The notes beneath the pieces are model-generated. The model did not search any database. It was not told where the DNA came from and was given only the letters and a program-made list of their open reading frames with translations. Positions 25,201-32,227 of a DNA stretch of 64,000 nt are shown here, in pieces. The position numbers and the translations under genes are program-made. Location: positions 124,001 through 188,000 of the forward strand of contig JBGALI010000003.1 in NCBI GenBank assembly GCA_044223975.1, in the 5' to 3' direction. Position 1 is the stretch's first letter, and every line of letters starts with the position of its first letter. This stretch comes from CAZCPB01 sp044223975. Lineage in GTDB: Bacteria > Planctomycetota > Phycisphaerae > Phycisphaerales > UBA1924.

Positions 25201-25778
25201 CGCCGGACCATGCTCAGGGCGGACTTGGCTTCCGCGTACCGCCCCGCCTTGAACTCGCTCACCGCGCTGTCGAGCATCGCGGGGATCTTCATCGAGATCT
25301 CGGCCTTCATCGCGTCGGCCTGAGCGCGGAGCTCGGCGGCCTTGGTGAGCTGCGCCTGCGTCGCCTTGGCGTTCCGCGTTACCGCGGCGGCCTGAGCCTC
25401 GGCGGTGCGAAGGTCGCCGGCGTCAAGAGCCGCCTCGGACCGCTGCAGGCTGACTTCCAGCGGGTTCATCGTGCGGATCCGAGCGTTGCACTGCGTCAGC
25501 AGGTCGCCCGCCTGGGCACGCTCGGCGTCGGTCAGCAGTTCGGCCGCGCTGCCCAGAGCCAGCGGCACGAGGATCTGCTGGGCCCGCACGGCCCGCCCGG
25601 CTTCAAGGAGTTTCATTGCCTGTTCGATCACCTGCCGAGCCTGCGCGCTCGCGGCCGGCGCTGCGACCTCGGTGCCGCCGGCGGACTGGGCCAGCACGGC
25701 GGGTGCGCTCGCGCCGGCGCCGAGCACCGCCGCGGCGGAAAGGATCGAACGGGTCGCGAAGAACGTGCGATGCTGCAT
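22272..25778 (-). CDS. TPR-rich secretin (GspD/PilQ-type outer-membrane channel)
   Basis: The 1,168-residue protein begins with a signal peptide (cleavage near residue 30, A-V-L-A). The first 550 residues are helical, coiled-coil or tetratricopeptide-like, with a Pro/Ala/Glu-rich linker near 240-290. A periplasmic N-domain (L-A-D-A-V-N-W-V-R-Q, then T-L-Q-L-T-Q-A-V-P-L) follows near residue 640. The C-terminus is a secretin domain with the final V-P-x-L-S-K-I-P-V-I-N-R-F-F motif and L-L-I-L-L-K-P-T-I. It should form the outer-membrane gate of a type II secretion or type IV pilus system. GGAG precedes the ATG at 25778. It is about twice the usual GspD length because of the helical N-terminal half. 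Confidence 0.88.
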   Translation of the reverse strand: MQHRTFFATRSILSAAAVLGAGASAPAVLAQSAGGTEVAAPAASAQARQVIEQAMKLLEAGRAVRAQQILVPLALGSAAELLTDAERAQAGDLLTQCNARIRTMNPLEVSLQRSEAALDAGDLRTAEAQAAAVTRNAKATQAQLTKAAELRAQADAMKAEISMKIPAMLDSAVSEFKAGRYAEAKSALSMVRRSGASLTPAQSSLVEVYQSRIVDLEQAQGRVFDSSGIAASVMQPGVVKKPDPASEPAPSEPTPAQPVLVSAVPISAQPPAEETAKPAEPAPAAQPPVETAEPAAQPPSDQDLIAQGRRYAEQGLRAEADADFGRSYYNSAIGKYNRLLSEFRDLLTDSDVKEIEQRIDESKVRMGAGAGAVDPLQDVIKGNQVIRQRAITEFENQQSQARKAIEAGDTGRAHDLAVASRLTITNARNAFSEAEFEDYTKKVDALLRDVDRAAAEIAKNDAEQRAKANKELQEKERDAAIKKREAKIREALTRARELQQQMDYDAALQVVNEQILFLDPINPAGLILRDILMDAKIFQQAANIKDRVNRSMARLQLEETEALIAPRGVIDYPADWPAISYRRGEQIAYAETEENRRVRTALSNHREPVDFGGVRLADAVNWVRQVANVGVDVNWTSLEAMQVTPDSTVTLQLTQAVPLKIILDKIVQKISPDERSRVGWAVEDGMVTIASEEVLRKNTPVVIYDVKDLLIEIPNYTNVPTFDLASMLQTAQGGGSGSSPFRDAGGSDRVKNLGGIEHRTRDERIRQIVDIVEQTIDPEGWKDLGGSTGSIQELNGSLIITNTPTNHQAISGLLAKLREVRAMQINVETRFLLVSADFFEQIGFDLDVYFNADNNQVTAARTLNPNVQASDFFNNGRLQRTVTAPTTAAPGTNQTNGVVPPRNGFSPVGVTQNSNNLATALMVAAVDRASVAGAALAGGPAMGIAGQFLDDVQVDFLITATQADRRSVRLNAPRLTFTNGQTSNIYVATQVAFVSDLTPVVSDSAVGFDPTVSAVSEGVRLLVEGTVSADRRYVTLNVDTSVAKIDELVNFPVTAVAGGTLVSSADTSSFIQLPTVTVTAVATTVTVPDQGTVLLGGQRLVNEYETESGVPVLSKIPVINRFFSNRVKAKDEQTLLILLKPTILIQSENEDQNFPGLIDALRTPYAGG

Positions 25779-26176
25779 GATCGTCTCCACAGTCGCGGGG
25801 AAAACTCCCTTGCCGCCCGCGATCGGTCGGTGGTGTCGTTGGCTTCGTCGCCGGCGGGGACCGGCGAGAGGGCTCCAGCGTAGCGTGCGCGCCAACACTT
25901 TGCAGGCCGCGCTGCCGGCCGGACTCTCGTTCACTCCGGCGTGTGGTCGGGCCCCGTGACCCGCACGCCGTACCCCGCGAAGGGCGGAAGATACTCGGCC
26001 CCGGCCGAGGTTGCAACCGCCATCTCCATCGTGCACGCCCGGCTCTTCCCCGGGGGGTGGTCCTGCGCCGCCGCATGGCCGGGGAGCCGCCTTCGGACGC
26101 TCCGGGCACCTCAGGCCCCCGGGGGGGTCATCGGCCCGACCCCCCAGCCGCGGCGGTCGGGTGCCGTCCGGCGCTG
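25779..26176. other. Intergenic region between secretin and a conserved unknown gene
   Basis: About 400 bases without a credible gene. Near 26122-26145 an 8-bp perfect stem (GGGGGGTC with GACCCCCC) lies just past the stop of the minus-strand gene at 26177 and may act as a terminator, though no T-run follows. The remainder should hold the secretin promoter; I see no clear -35/-10 pair. Confidence 0.4.
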
Positions 26177-27295
26177 CTATTCGATCCAACGGGCAACGAT
26201 GATGCGTCCACCTTCAAGCTTTTCTTCTGAACCCTCGGCCGCCTCGGCGGTGGACTTGAGCTTGGGGGTGCTCCCCAGCTTCTTGCGAGGCTTGTCCCCC
26301 CCGTCGGCTTCGACGCCCACCGCGTAATCCTTCAGCTGCTCCGGGCGGATGCGGTCGCTCAGGATGACGACGATCTCCTCCCACGGCTCGTCTCTTCCGG
26401 AATCCAACCCCTCGACGGCCTCGCCCGCGGCGTCCTCGGCCTCTTCCAGGTTGGACGCCGTCAGGAACACTTCGGCGTACCGCTGGGGCGCGTCCTCTTG
26501 ACCCCAACAGCGGACCTCGCAGCGCCAGTGGGTGACGCCGAGCTCGTTTCCCTCCTCGTCGACATTCGACTTGGAGTTGACGTTGAGGGCCAGGCGCCAG
26601 TCGTCGCGGAGCCGCTCGACAATCTCGTCGAACGAGAGAAGGTCGGGCCGTTTGTCGGGTGTAAGGAGGACGCCGCGGTGCTCGTGCGCGGACGCGTCCG
26701 CGCCGGCCGGGTCTTCGATCTGCTCGAGATCGAAGGCGTGGAGCACTTTTTCCAGACGCTCCTTCATCGCCGGGTCGGCCCGGATGGTGACGATCTTGTG
26801 CTCGTCCACGAAGACATAGAAGAACGGCTCTTCGCTCATGGCCCCGAAGCCGCAGAGGCCGTCCTCGAAGAAAAAATCGCGGAAGCGTCGGGTGGCGTCG
26901 AGGAAGCGATCGACGCCCAGCAGGTCGTAGGAGATGTACGGGTCGATTTCGCGGTACGCGTCGTGCCCGAGCACGTCGAGGATGGGATAGACCCGCCCCT
27001 TGAACATCGAGAAAAGGGTCCGGCACAGCGGCTCGACCCGGTCGGCGGGCACCACGGCGTCAAAGACGTAGCGGTCGGGCCATTCCTCCCACTCGCCCTC
27101 GCCGCCACTCTCTCCCCCACCTTCGCCGACCTCTGCCGCACCGTCGGCGGGCTCGAAGAACATGGCGTAGCCGGCCTTGGGCTCCATCGGCTCGACGGGG
27201 TAGACGCCCAGAGGGAACTTGAACTCGTTGATGACGACTCGCTCGACCGAAGGGTCGGCCTTGCATCGCGCGAGCGTCGGCGCGGTCTTGGGCAT
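26177..27295 (-). CDS. Acidic cytoplasmic protein of unknown family
   Basis: The 372-residue protein has no signal peptide or membrane segment and is rich in Asp and Glu. An acidic, Gly-rich insert is at about 52-70 and a Lys/Ala/Glu-rich tail lies after 320. The ordered part contains aromatic and acidic stretches such as F-R-D-F-F-F-E-D-G-L-C-G-F-G near 150 and T-H-W-R-C-E-V-R-C-W-G near 270. I recognise no domain. GGAGGG precedes the ATG. It stands alone, divergent from coaX by 62 bases. Confidence 0.7.
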   Translation of the reverse strand: MPKTAPTLARCKADPSVERVVINEFKFPLGVYPVEPMEPKAGYAMFFEPADGAAEVGEGGGESGGEGEWEEWPDRYVFDAVVPADRVEPLCRTLFSMFKGRVYPILDVLGHDAYREIDPYISYDLLGVDRFLDATRRFRDFFFEDGLCGFGAMSEEPFFYVFVDEHKIVTIRADPAMKERLEKVLHAFDLEQIEDPAGADASAHEHRGVLLTPDKRPDLLSFDEIVERLRDDWRLALNVNSKSNVDEEGNELGVTHWRCEVRCWGQEDAPQRYAEVFLTASNLEEAEDAAGEAVEGLDSGRDEPWEEIVVILSDRIRPEQLKDYAVGVEADGGDKPRKKLGSTPKLKSTAEAAEGSEEKLEGGRIIVARWIE

Positions 27296-27345
27296 GGACC
27301 CTCCGTGCGCGGTGATTCGCCGCGCAGCACTGTAGACAGGGCGCG

Positions 27346-27351
27346 TATCGT
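27346..27351 (+). promoter_or_regulatory. -10 element of coaX, leaderless type
   Basis: TATCGT ends six bases before the GTG start at 27358, with no ribosome-binding site between. Confidence 0.45.
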
Positions 27352-27357
27352 TGCGGC

Positions 27358-28203
27358 GTGAACGAACACGCGCCCGACCATCCCGACGGCCCTCGCTCCC
27401 CCGGCTTCCAGGACCCCGGCACCGAGCTGCTCCTGGTCAGCGTCGGAAACTCCCGCATCAAGTTCGCCCTCGCCAGGGGCGAAGCGCTGGAGGAGTCCCA
27501 CGCCGCCCCCGTCGGCGAGATCCGCGGCAGCGCCGACAAGATGATGGCGATGCTCGCCGACCGTCCCGAGGCGGACGTGGTCATCGCGTCGGTGAACACG
27601 CCCGTCGCCGACGAACTCGAGGAGGTGCTTCTCCCCGCGGTGGACCGTGTGTTCAGGCTGGGGCGCGACCTCCAGGTCCCCATCAACCTGTCGCTCGACG
27701 ACGCCACCACCGTCGGGCAGGATCGCCTGCTCAACGCGCTGGGTGCCTACCGGCGGGCGCAGCAGGCGTGCGTCGTGATCGATGTGGGCACGGCCGTGAC
27801 CGTCGATTTCGTGGACGGCGTGGGAACGTTCCAGGGCGGGGCCATCGCGCCCGGCCCGCGCATGATGCTCGCCGCGCTCCACGGCCACACCGCGGCGCTC
27901 CCGGCCGTCGAGTACGAGGTGCCCGACGCCTCGCGCGGCGTCTTCGGCAAGGACACGCGCCACGCCATGCTCCTGGGCGTGCGAGCCAGCGTGCAAGGGC
28001 TGGTGCACGTGCTGGTGGACCGCTACGCCGGCGAGTTCGGCGCCTACCCGCGTGTGATCGCGACCGGCGGCGACGCCCGTTCGCTCTTCGAGGACGACGA
28101 GTTCGTCGAGCACATCGTGCCCGACCTGCAGCTCATGGGCCTGGCGGCGGCGTGCGCGATCGTGCTCGAGGATGACGCCGACGACGAAGCCGGCGACGAA
28201 TGA
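27358..28203 (+). CDS. coaX: Type III pantothenate kinase CoaX
   Basis: CoaX phosphorylates pantothenate, the first step of coenzyme A synthesis. The 281-residue protein has the ASKHA-fold motifs: S-V-G-N-S-R-I-K-F-A near 29 (phosphate 1), Q-D-R-L-L-N-A-L-G-A near 121, D-V-G-T-A-V-T-V-D near 141 (phosphate 2) and G-G-A-I-A-P-G-P-R-M-M near 160. The usual D-x-G-N-T-R/N is S-V-G-N-S-R here. An acidic tail follows residue 265. It starts with GTG and precedes the GTPase gene by 18 bases. Confidence 0.9.
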   Translation: MNEHAPDHPDGPRSPGFQDPGTELLLVSVGNSRIKFALARGEALEESHAAPVGEIRGSADKMMAMLADRPEADVVIASVNTPVADELEEVLLPAVDRVFRLGRDLQVPINLSLDDATTVGQDRLLNALGAYRRAQQACVVIDVGTAVTVDFVDGVGTFQGGAIAPGPRMMLAALHGHTAALPAVEYEVPDASRGVFGKDTRHAMLLGVRASVQGLVHVLVDRYAGEFGAYPRVIATGGDARSLFEDDEFVEHIVPDLQLMGLAAACAIVLEDDADDEAGDE

Positions 28204-28221
28204 CGGGATGAGTCACGGGAC

Positions 28222-29235
28222 ATGCTCGACGCGCGCTGGTCCATCTGCACCCCTGCCGGCGCCGCGGGCGCGATCGCGGTGTTCCAGATCGAAGGGGACA
28301 TCGACGCGGCTCTTTCCCGGCTTTCGCTGCCCCCGATGAGCCCGGGGGAGGTGAAGCTCTGCCCGCTGGGCGGCGTGGACGAGGGGCTGGTGGTGCGGTG
28401 GGACCGCGGCACACTCCAACTGATGCCGCACGCCGGGGCCGAAGTGCAGCGGGCGCTCGGGGCGAGGCTCGTGGCGCTCGGCTTCGGGCACGCGCCGCCC
28501 GGGTCGTTCCTTCGATACCCCGAAGCCAGCGACCGCCTCGAAGAGCTGATGCTGATCGCGCTCGCACGGGCTCCGAGCCCCCGGGCGATCGACCTGCTGC
28601 TCGACCAGCCGCGGCGGTGGCGGACGCGTCGGGCGGGCGAAGAGGGCTTTGCTCCGCGCGCCTTCCTTGACCGCCTCGTCAACCCGCCATTGGTGGTGGC
28701 GCTGGGCCCGACCAACATCGGCAAATCGACGCTGGTGAACGCGCTGGCGGGGCGCGCGGTGTCGATCGTGGCCGATGAACCGGGCACGACGCGCGACCAC
28801 GTCGGGGTCACGCTGGACCTGGGCGGGCTCGTGGTGCGCTACGCCGACACGCCCGGGCTGCGCACGGACGCCGGCGCGATCGAGCGCGAGGCCGCGGGCA
28901 TCGCGCTTCGGCTCGCGCAGTCCGCGGACCTGGTGCTGCTTTGCGGCGATGCCTCGAACCCTCCCCCGGCGCTGAGACCTGGGGCGGACTCGCTCCGCAT
29001 CGCGCTGCGGACCGACCTGGGAACGCCGGCGTGGCCGCACGACCTCGGCGTGTGCGCCGCACGCGGCGAGGGGCTCGCGGGGTTGGTCACGCTGATGCGG
29101 AACACGCTCGTACCCGACGCGGCGGAGGCCGACCCGCGTCCGTGGGAATTCTGGATCGCGCTGGGCCTCGAGGGACCAGACCCAGGACCGGGCCCGGGAC
29201 CGGCTTGGACCCCCAACGGGCGCAATCGGGCGTGA
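28222..29235 (+). CDS. MnmE-like GTPase lacking the C-terminal catalytic cysteine
   Basis: The 337-residue protein starts with a segment like the MnmE N-terminal folate domain (C-T-P-A-G-A-A-G-A-I-A-V-F near 9-21; M-P-H-A-G-A-E-V-Q-R-A-L near 68-79). A GTPase domain follows: G1 G-P-T-N-I-G-K-S at 162-169, G2 threonines near 189-190, G3 D-T-P-G at 209-212, and G5 A-A-R-G near 284. The G4 N-K-x-D is replaced by L-R-T-D. The C-terminus ends in a Pro/Gly-rich tail without the C-x-G-K motif that MnmE needs for tRNA wobble-uridine modification. It is therefore a shortened relative, not a standard MnmE (usually about 450 residues). Confidence 0.8.
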   Translation: MLDARWSICTPAGAAGAIAVFQIEGDIDAALSRLSLPPMSPGEVKLCPLGGVDEGLVVRWDRGTLQLMPHAGAEVQRALGARLVALGFGHAPPGSFLRYPEASDRLEELMLIALARAPSPRAIDLLLDQPRRWRTRRAGEEGFAPRAFLDRLVNPPLVVALGPTNIGKSTLVNALAGRAVSIVADEPGTTRDHVGVTLDLGGLVVRYADTPGLRTDAGAIEREAAGIALRLAQSADLVLLCGDASNPPPALRPGADSLRIALRTDLGTPAWPHDLGVCAARGEGLAGLVTLMRNTLVPDAAEADPRPWEFWIALGLEGPDPGPGPGPAWTPNGRNRA

Positions 29236-29372
29236 ATCTCGGGCCCGGGGCCGGCGCGCAAAGCCGCCCAAACGAGGCCGTTCTTTGCGACTTTGGACCG
29301 GGAACCCGTGGCCCCGTGGCACGCCGCTGGCCGGCGGATTGAGCCCCGCCCCGTCCGCTCCTAAACTTCCCG

Positions 29373-29406
29373 CCCGGCTTCCCCCGCCGGGGGTTCTTTT
29401 TCTTTT
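29373..29406 (+). terminator. Stem-loop followed by T-rich run after the GTPase gene
   Basis: CCCGGC pairs with GCCGGG around a seven-base loop, followed by G-rich bases and TTCTTTTTCTTTT. It lies 137 bases after the GTPase stop and just before the next gene. Confidence 0.5.
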
Positions 29407-29419
29407 GGCAAGGCGACGC

Positions 29420-30397
29420 ATGGACGACAGGCAAAGGCAAATTCGCGAGGGCGCAGGGCTCGCCGAGAGCCGCCTCAACGAAGAGTTCATCGAGTTTCTC
29501 CAGAAGTGGAGCATGCCCCTCCTGGTGACCATCGCCGTCGCGGCGGTCGGCTACGCCGTCTACGGCAAGATGGAGAAGGCACGGAACGAAAAGGTCGACC
29601 TGGCGTTCCAGGAACTGGACGCGGCGGCCAGCACGGCCAACCCCAATCCCGAATCGCTCCTGCGGATCGGGGAGGAGTACAGCGACGTACGGGCGGTGCC
29701 GCTCGTCGCTCGCCTTGCCGCGGCAGACTCGTTCCTGCACACGGTGCGCACCGGCCTGAAGCCGGGTGCGCAGCTCAAGCCCGACGCGACCCCGGCCAGC
29801 CCCGAGGACCTGCTGTCCGACAAGGACCGGGACTTCGACCTCACTCGGGCCCGCGAGCTCTACCAGCAGGTGTACGACGAGGCGTCGCGCAAAGAGGTGA
29901 ACAAGGTCTTCGCGATCACGGCCTTGTACGGCTTGGCGGCGGTCGCCGAGTGCCGCAAGGAACTCGACGGCGCCAAGGTGCACTACGAGAAGATCATCGC
30001 GATGTGCGACAACACGCCGTTCGCGATGCACTCGTCGATCGCACGCTCGCGCATAGAGTCGCTGCCGCAGCTGGACAAGGACGTGAAGCTTTACCACGTC
30101 TCGGAACTCGCGCCGCTGGCCCCGCTTCCCGTCGACAACCCGCCGCCCACGCGCGAGGAAGCCACCCAGGGCGGCCCCCCGGCCCTCACGCCCCCGGGCG
30201 CGGCCCCAAGCTCGACGCCGGAAGTTCCCAAGACCGATGGCGCGGCGCCCAAGTCCGACGCCCCGGCGGCTCCTGCCGCGACCCCCAAGACGGATGCTTC
30301 CAAGCCCGCGGAAGCGAAGCCCGCCGAGGCGCCCAAGGCGCCCGAGCCCAAGAGCCCCGACCCCGCGTCGCCCGGGAAGCCCGGCGAGCCGAAGTGA
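29420..30397 (+). CDS. Membrane-anchored tetratricopeptide-like protein
   Basis: The 325-residue protein has a short cytoplasmic N-terminus, one transmembrane helix at about 35-52, then helical repeats (about 60-220) with a consensus-like A-L-Y-G-L-A-A-V-A-E-C-R-K-E-L-D-G-A segment. The last 90 residues are Pro/Ala/Lys-rich and probably disordered. The arrangement resembles YfgM-type periplasmic TPR proteins. The ATG at 29420 has AAGG seven bases upstream. Its stop overlaps the next start (GTGA). Confidence 0.75.
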   Translation: MDDRQRQIREGAGLAESRLNEEFIEFLQKWSMPLLVTIAVAAVGYAVYGKMEKARNEKVDLAFQELDAAASTANPNPESLLRIGEEYSDVRAVPLVARLAAADSFLHTVRTGLKPGAQLKPDATPASPEDLLSDKDRDFDLTRARELYQQVYDEASRKEVNKVFAITALYGLAAVAECRKELDGAKVHYEKIIAMCDNTPFAMHSSIARSRIESLPQLDKDVKLYHVSELAPLAPLPVDNPPPTREEATQGGPPALTPPGAAPSSTPEVPKTDGAAPKSDAPAAPAATPKTDASKPAEAKPAEAPKAPEPKSPDPASPGKPGEPK

Positions 30398-31623
30398 GCC
30401 CGGACCGGACCGAGCCGCGAAGCGAGCCCCGCGCCGATCCAGGTGACGAGGAGATCCTCCTCTCAGGCGCCCACCTCATCGCCCGCGGCGGCAAGGTCGA
30501 CGCCGACGCGCTCCGCGCCGCGGCCGAAACCACGGGCGAGGCCGATGAAGACACCGAACTTCGGCGCGTCACGTTTCACCTGCAGCGCGACCTGAACAAG
30601 CGGCTGGACCGCTACCTAACCGACCGCATCGGGTTCATGAGCCGCACGCAGCTCCAGCGGGTGATCCGCGAGGGCGGCGTCCTGATCAACGGACGGCTCC
30701 CCAAGGTGTCGACCGTCATCCGCAAGGGCGACCTGATCGAGGTCGTCGTCCCCCCGCCGCCAGCCAAGAACATCCAGCCCGAGAACATCCCGCTGGCGGT
30801 GCTGTACGAGGACGAGCACTTCATCGTCATCAACAAGCAGCCGGACATCCTCGTCCACCCCGCGCGGTCGCACCTGACGGGGACAATGCTGTCTGCGCTC
30901 GCGTACTACTTTCAGAACCAGGGCCGAGCGGGCGCCAGCGGCGGCGCTCTGTCGACGGTCGGGCACGAGTTCGCCCGGCCCGGGGTCGTACACCGCCTCG
31001 ACCGCCACACGTCCGGGTGCATCGTCTTTGCCAAGCAGGACGAGACGCACTGGAAGCTCGGGCACCAGTTCGAACACCGCACGGTCGACAAGCGGTACAT
31101 CGCGGTGGTGCAGGGCCGGGTCGAGCCCGACGTTGATGTGATCGACCTGCCCATCGGCAACCACCCCTCGCGCGAGAAGGGGTACCGAGAAAAGTACGTG
31201 GTGCGTCACGACGAGCAGGGCAAGAACGCCGTGACGATCTGCCGCGTGCGCGAACGGTACCGCCTGCACGACCGCGCCGTGGGCGACCAGCACTTCACGC
31301 TGGTTGAGCTCGAGCTCAAGACCGGCCGCACGCACCAGATCCGCGTGCACCTCTCCCACCTTGGGTGGCCGATCGTCGGCGACGACATGTACGGCGGGCG
31401 GGTGTTCCCCGGCGGCGAGGGCACGCCCATCATCGCACGCCAGGCGCTGCACGCGTGCGTGCTGGGCATCACGCACCCGATCACCGAGAAGCGGATGGTC
31501 TTCACGGCGCCGCTGCGCGGGGACATGGCCGGGCTGGTCGCGGCGCTGCGCGCCGGGCAGGTCGAACGGGTCGAGGCGCCGGGGGTGACGGTGGACCTGG
31601 CCAAGGCGCTGGGAAGCGCGTAA
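30394..31623 (+). CDS. RluA/RluD-family pseudouridine synthase
   Basis: The enzyme converts uridine to pseudouridine in structured RNA, most likely 23S rRNA. The 409-residue protein has an extended N-terminus of about 60 residues, an S4 RNA-binding domain (about 66-125, with L-D-R-Y-L and G-G-V-L-I-N-G) and the catalytic domain. The active-site motif V-V-H-R-L-D-R-H-T-S-G is near residue 198. T-G-R-T-H-Q-I-R-V-H-L further on is the second family signature. It starts at a GTG overlapping the preceding stop by four bases. RluD is the nearest model, but target sites cannot be inferred. Confidence 0.9.
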   Translation: MSPDRTEPRSEPRADPGDEEILLSGAHLIARGGKVDADALRAAAETTGEADEDTELRRVTFHLQRDLNKRLDRYLTDRIGFMSRTQLQRVIREGGVLINGRLPKVSTVIRKGDLIEVVVPPPPAKNIQPENIPLAVLYEDEHFIVINKQPDILVHPARSHLTGTMLSALAYYFQNQGRAGASGGALSTVGHEFARPGVVHRLDRHTSGCIVFAKQDETHWKLGHQFEHRTVDKRYIAVVQGRVEPDVDVIDLPIGNHPSREKGYREKYVVRHDEQGKNAVTICRVRERYRLHDRAVGDQHFTLVELELKTGRTHQIRVHLSHLGWPIVGDDMYGGRVFPGGEGTPIIARQALHACVLGITHPITEKRMVFTAPLRGDMAGLVAALRAGQVERVEAPGVTVDLAKALGSA

Positions 31624-31712
31624 CCCGCGGCGTGCGGCTCTGGCGTGCGGGGCGGACCTCAAGGCACGGCGGGTCAACCATTCGGCGTCCTTCGATTTCA
31701 GGAGTTCACGCC

Positions 31713-32165
31713 ATGAAACTCGGCATCGCCTCCGACCACGGCGGGTTCGCGCTCAAGTCAGAACTCGCCGCGCTCCTCCGCGCCGCGGGGCACGACGTGA
31801 CGGACTTCGGCGCAGCACGCCTCGACCCCGCGGACGACTACCCCGACTTTGTCGTCCCTCTCGCGAAGGCCGTCGCATCGAGCGCCGTCGAACGCGGCAT
31901 CTGCGTCTGCGGCAGCGGAGTCGGGGCTTCGGTCTGCGCCAACAAGGTCGCGGGCGTGCGTGCAGCGCTCATCACCGACCCGTTCTCCGCGCGCCAGGGG
32001 GTCGAGGACGACGACGTCAACGTGATCTGCCTCGGGGGCCGCGTCGTGGGACCGTCGCTGGCCTGGGAGTTGGTCCAGACGTTCCTGGCGGCACGTTTCA
32101 CCCGCGCCGACCGGCACGTGCGGCGCCTCAACAAGGTTTCGGCGCTCGAGAACCCTGCACGCTGA
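31713..32165 (+). CDS. rpiB: RpiB/LacAB-type sugar-phosphate isomerase
   Basis: RpiB interconverts ribose 5-phosphate and ribulose 5-phosphate. The 150-residue protein shows A-S-D-H-G-G-F-A-L-K at 6-15, D-Y-P-D-F near 48 and C-G-S-G-V-G-A-S-V-C-A-N-K near 69. These include the catalytic cysteine and phosphate-binding residues. CAGGAG precedes the ATG by seven bases, a good ribosome-binding site. Related LacA/LacB or allose-phosphate isomerases share these motifs, so substrate is tentative. Confidence 0.9.
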   Translation: MKLGIASDHGGFALKSELAALLRAAGHDVTDFGAARLDPADDYPDFVVPLAKAVASSAVERGICVCGSGVGASVCANKVAGVRAALITDPFSARQGVEDDDVNVICLGGRVVGPSLAWELVQTFLAARFTRADRHVRRLNKVSALENPAR

Positions 32166-32227
32166 AGGGCGGGCGCCCGCTGCAGCGCCGGGCGGCCCAC
32201 GCTCCCCATCGCCGGCGTGCTGTCCCG

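Noticed and set aside
22191..25883. Long open frame (1,230 codons) on the plus strand opposite the secretin
   Set aside because: It is the antisense shadow of a strongly coding gene at 69% GC, where third-position GC bias keeps antisense frames open. It lacks any recognisable motif and is composed of Arg/Gly/Leu/Asp-rich low-complexity sequence.
26122..26145. Stem-loop as a firm terminator of the 372-residue protein gene
   Set aside because: The stem is good but no T-run follows on the minus strand. Only mentioned as a possibility in the intergenic entry.
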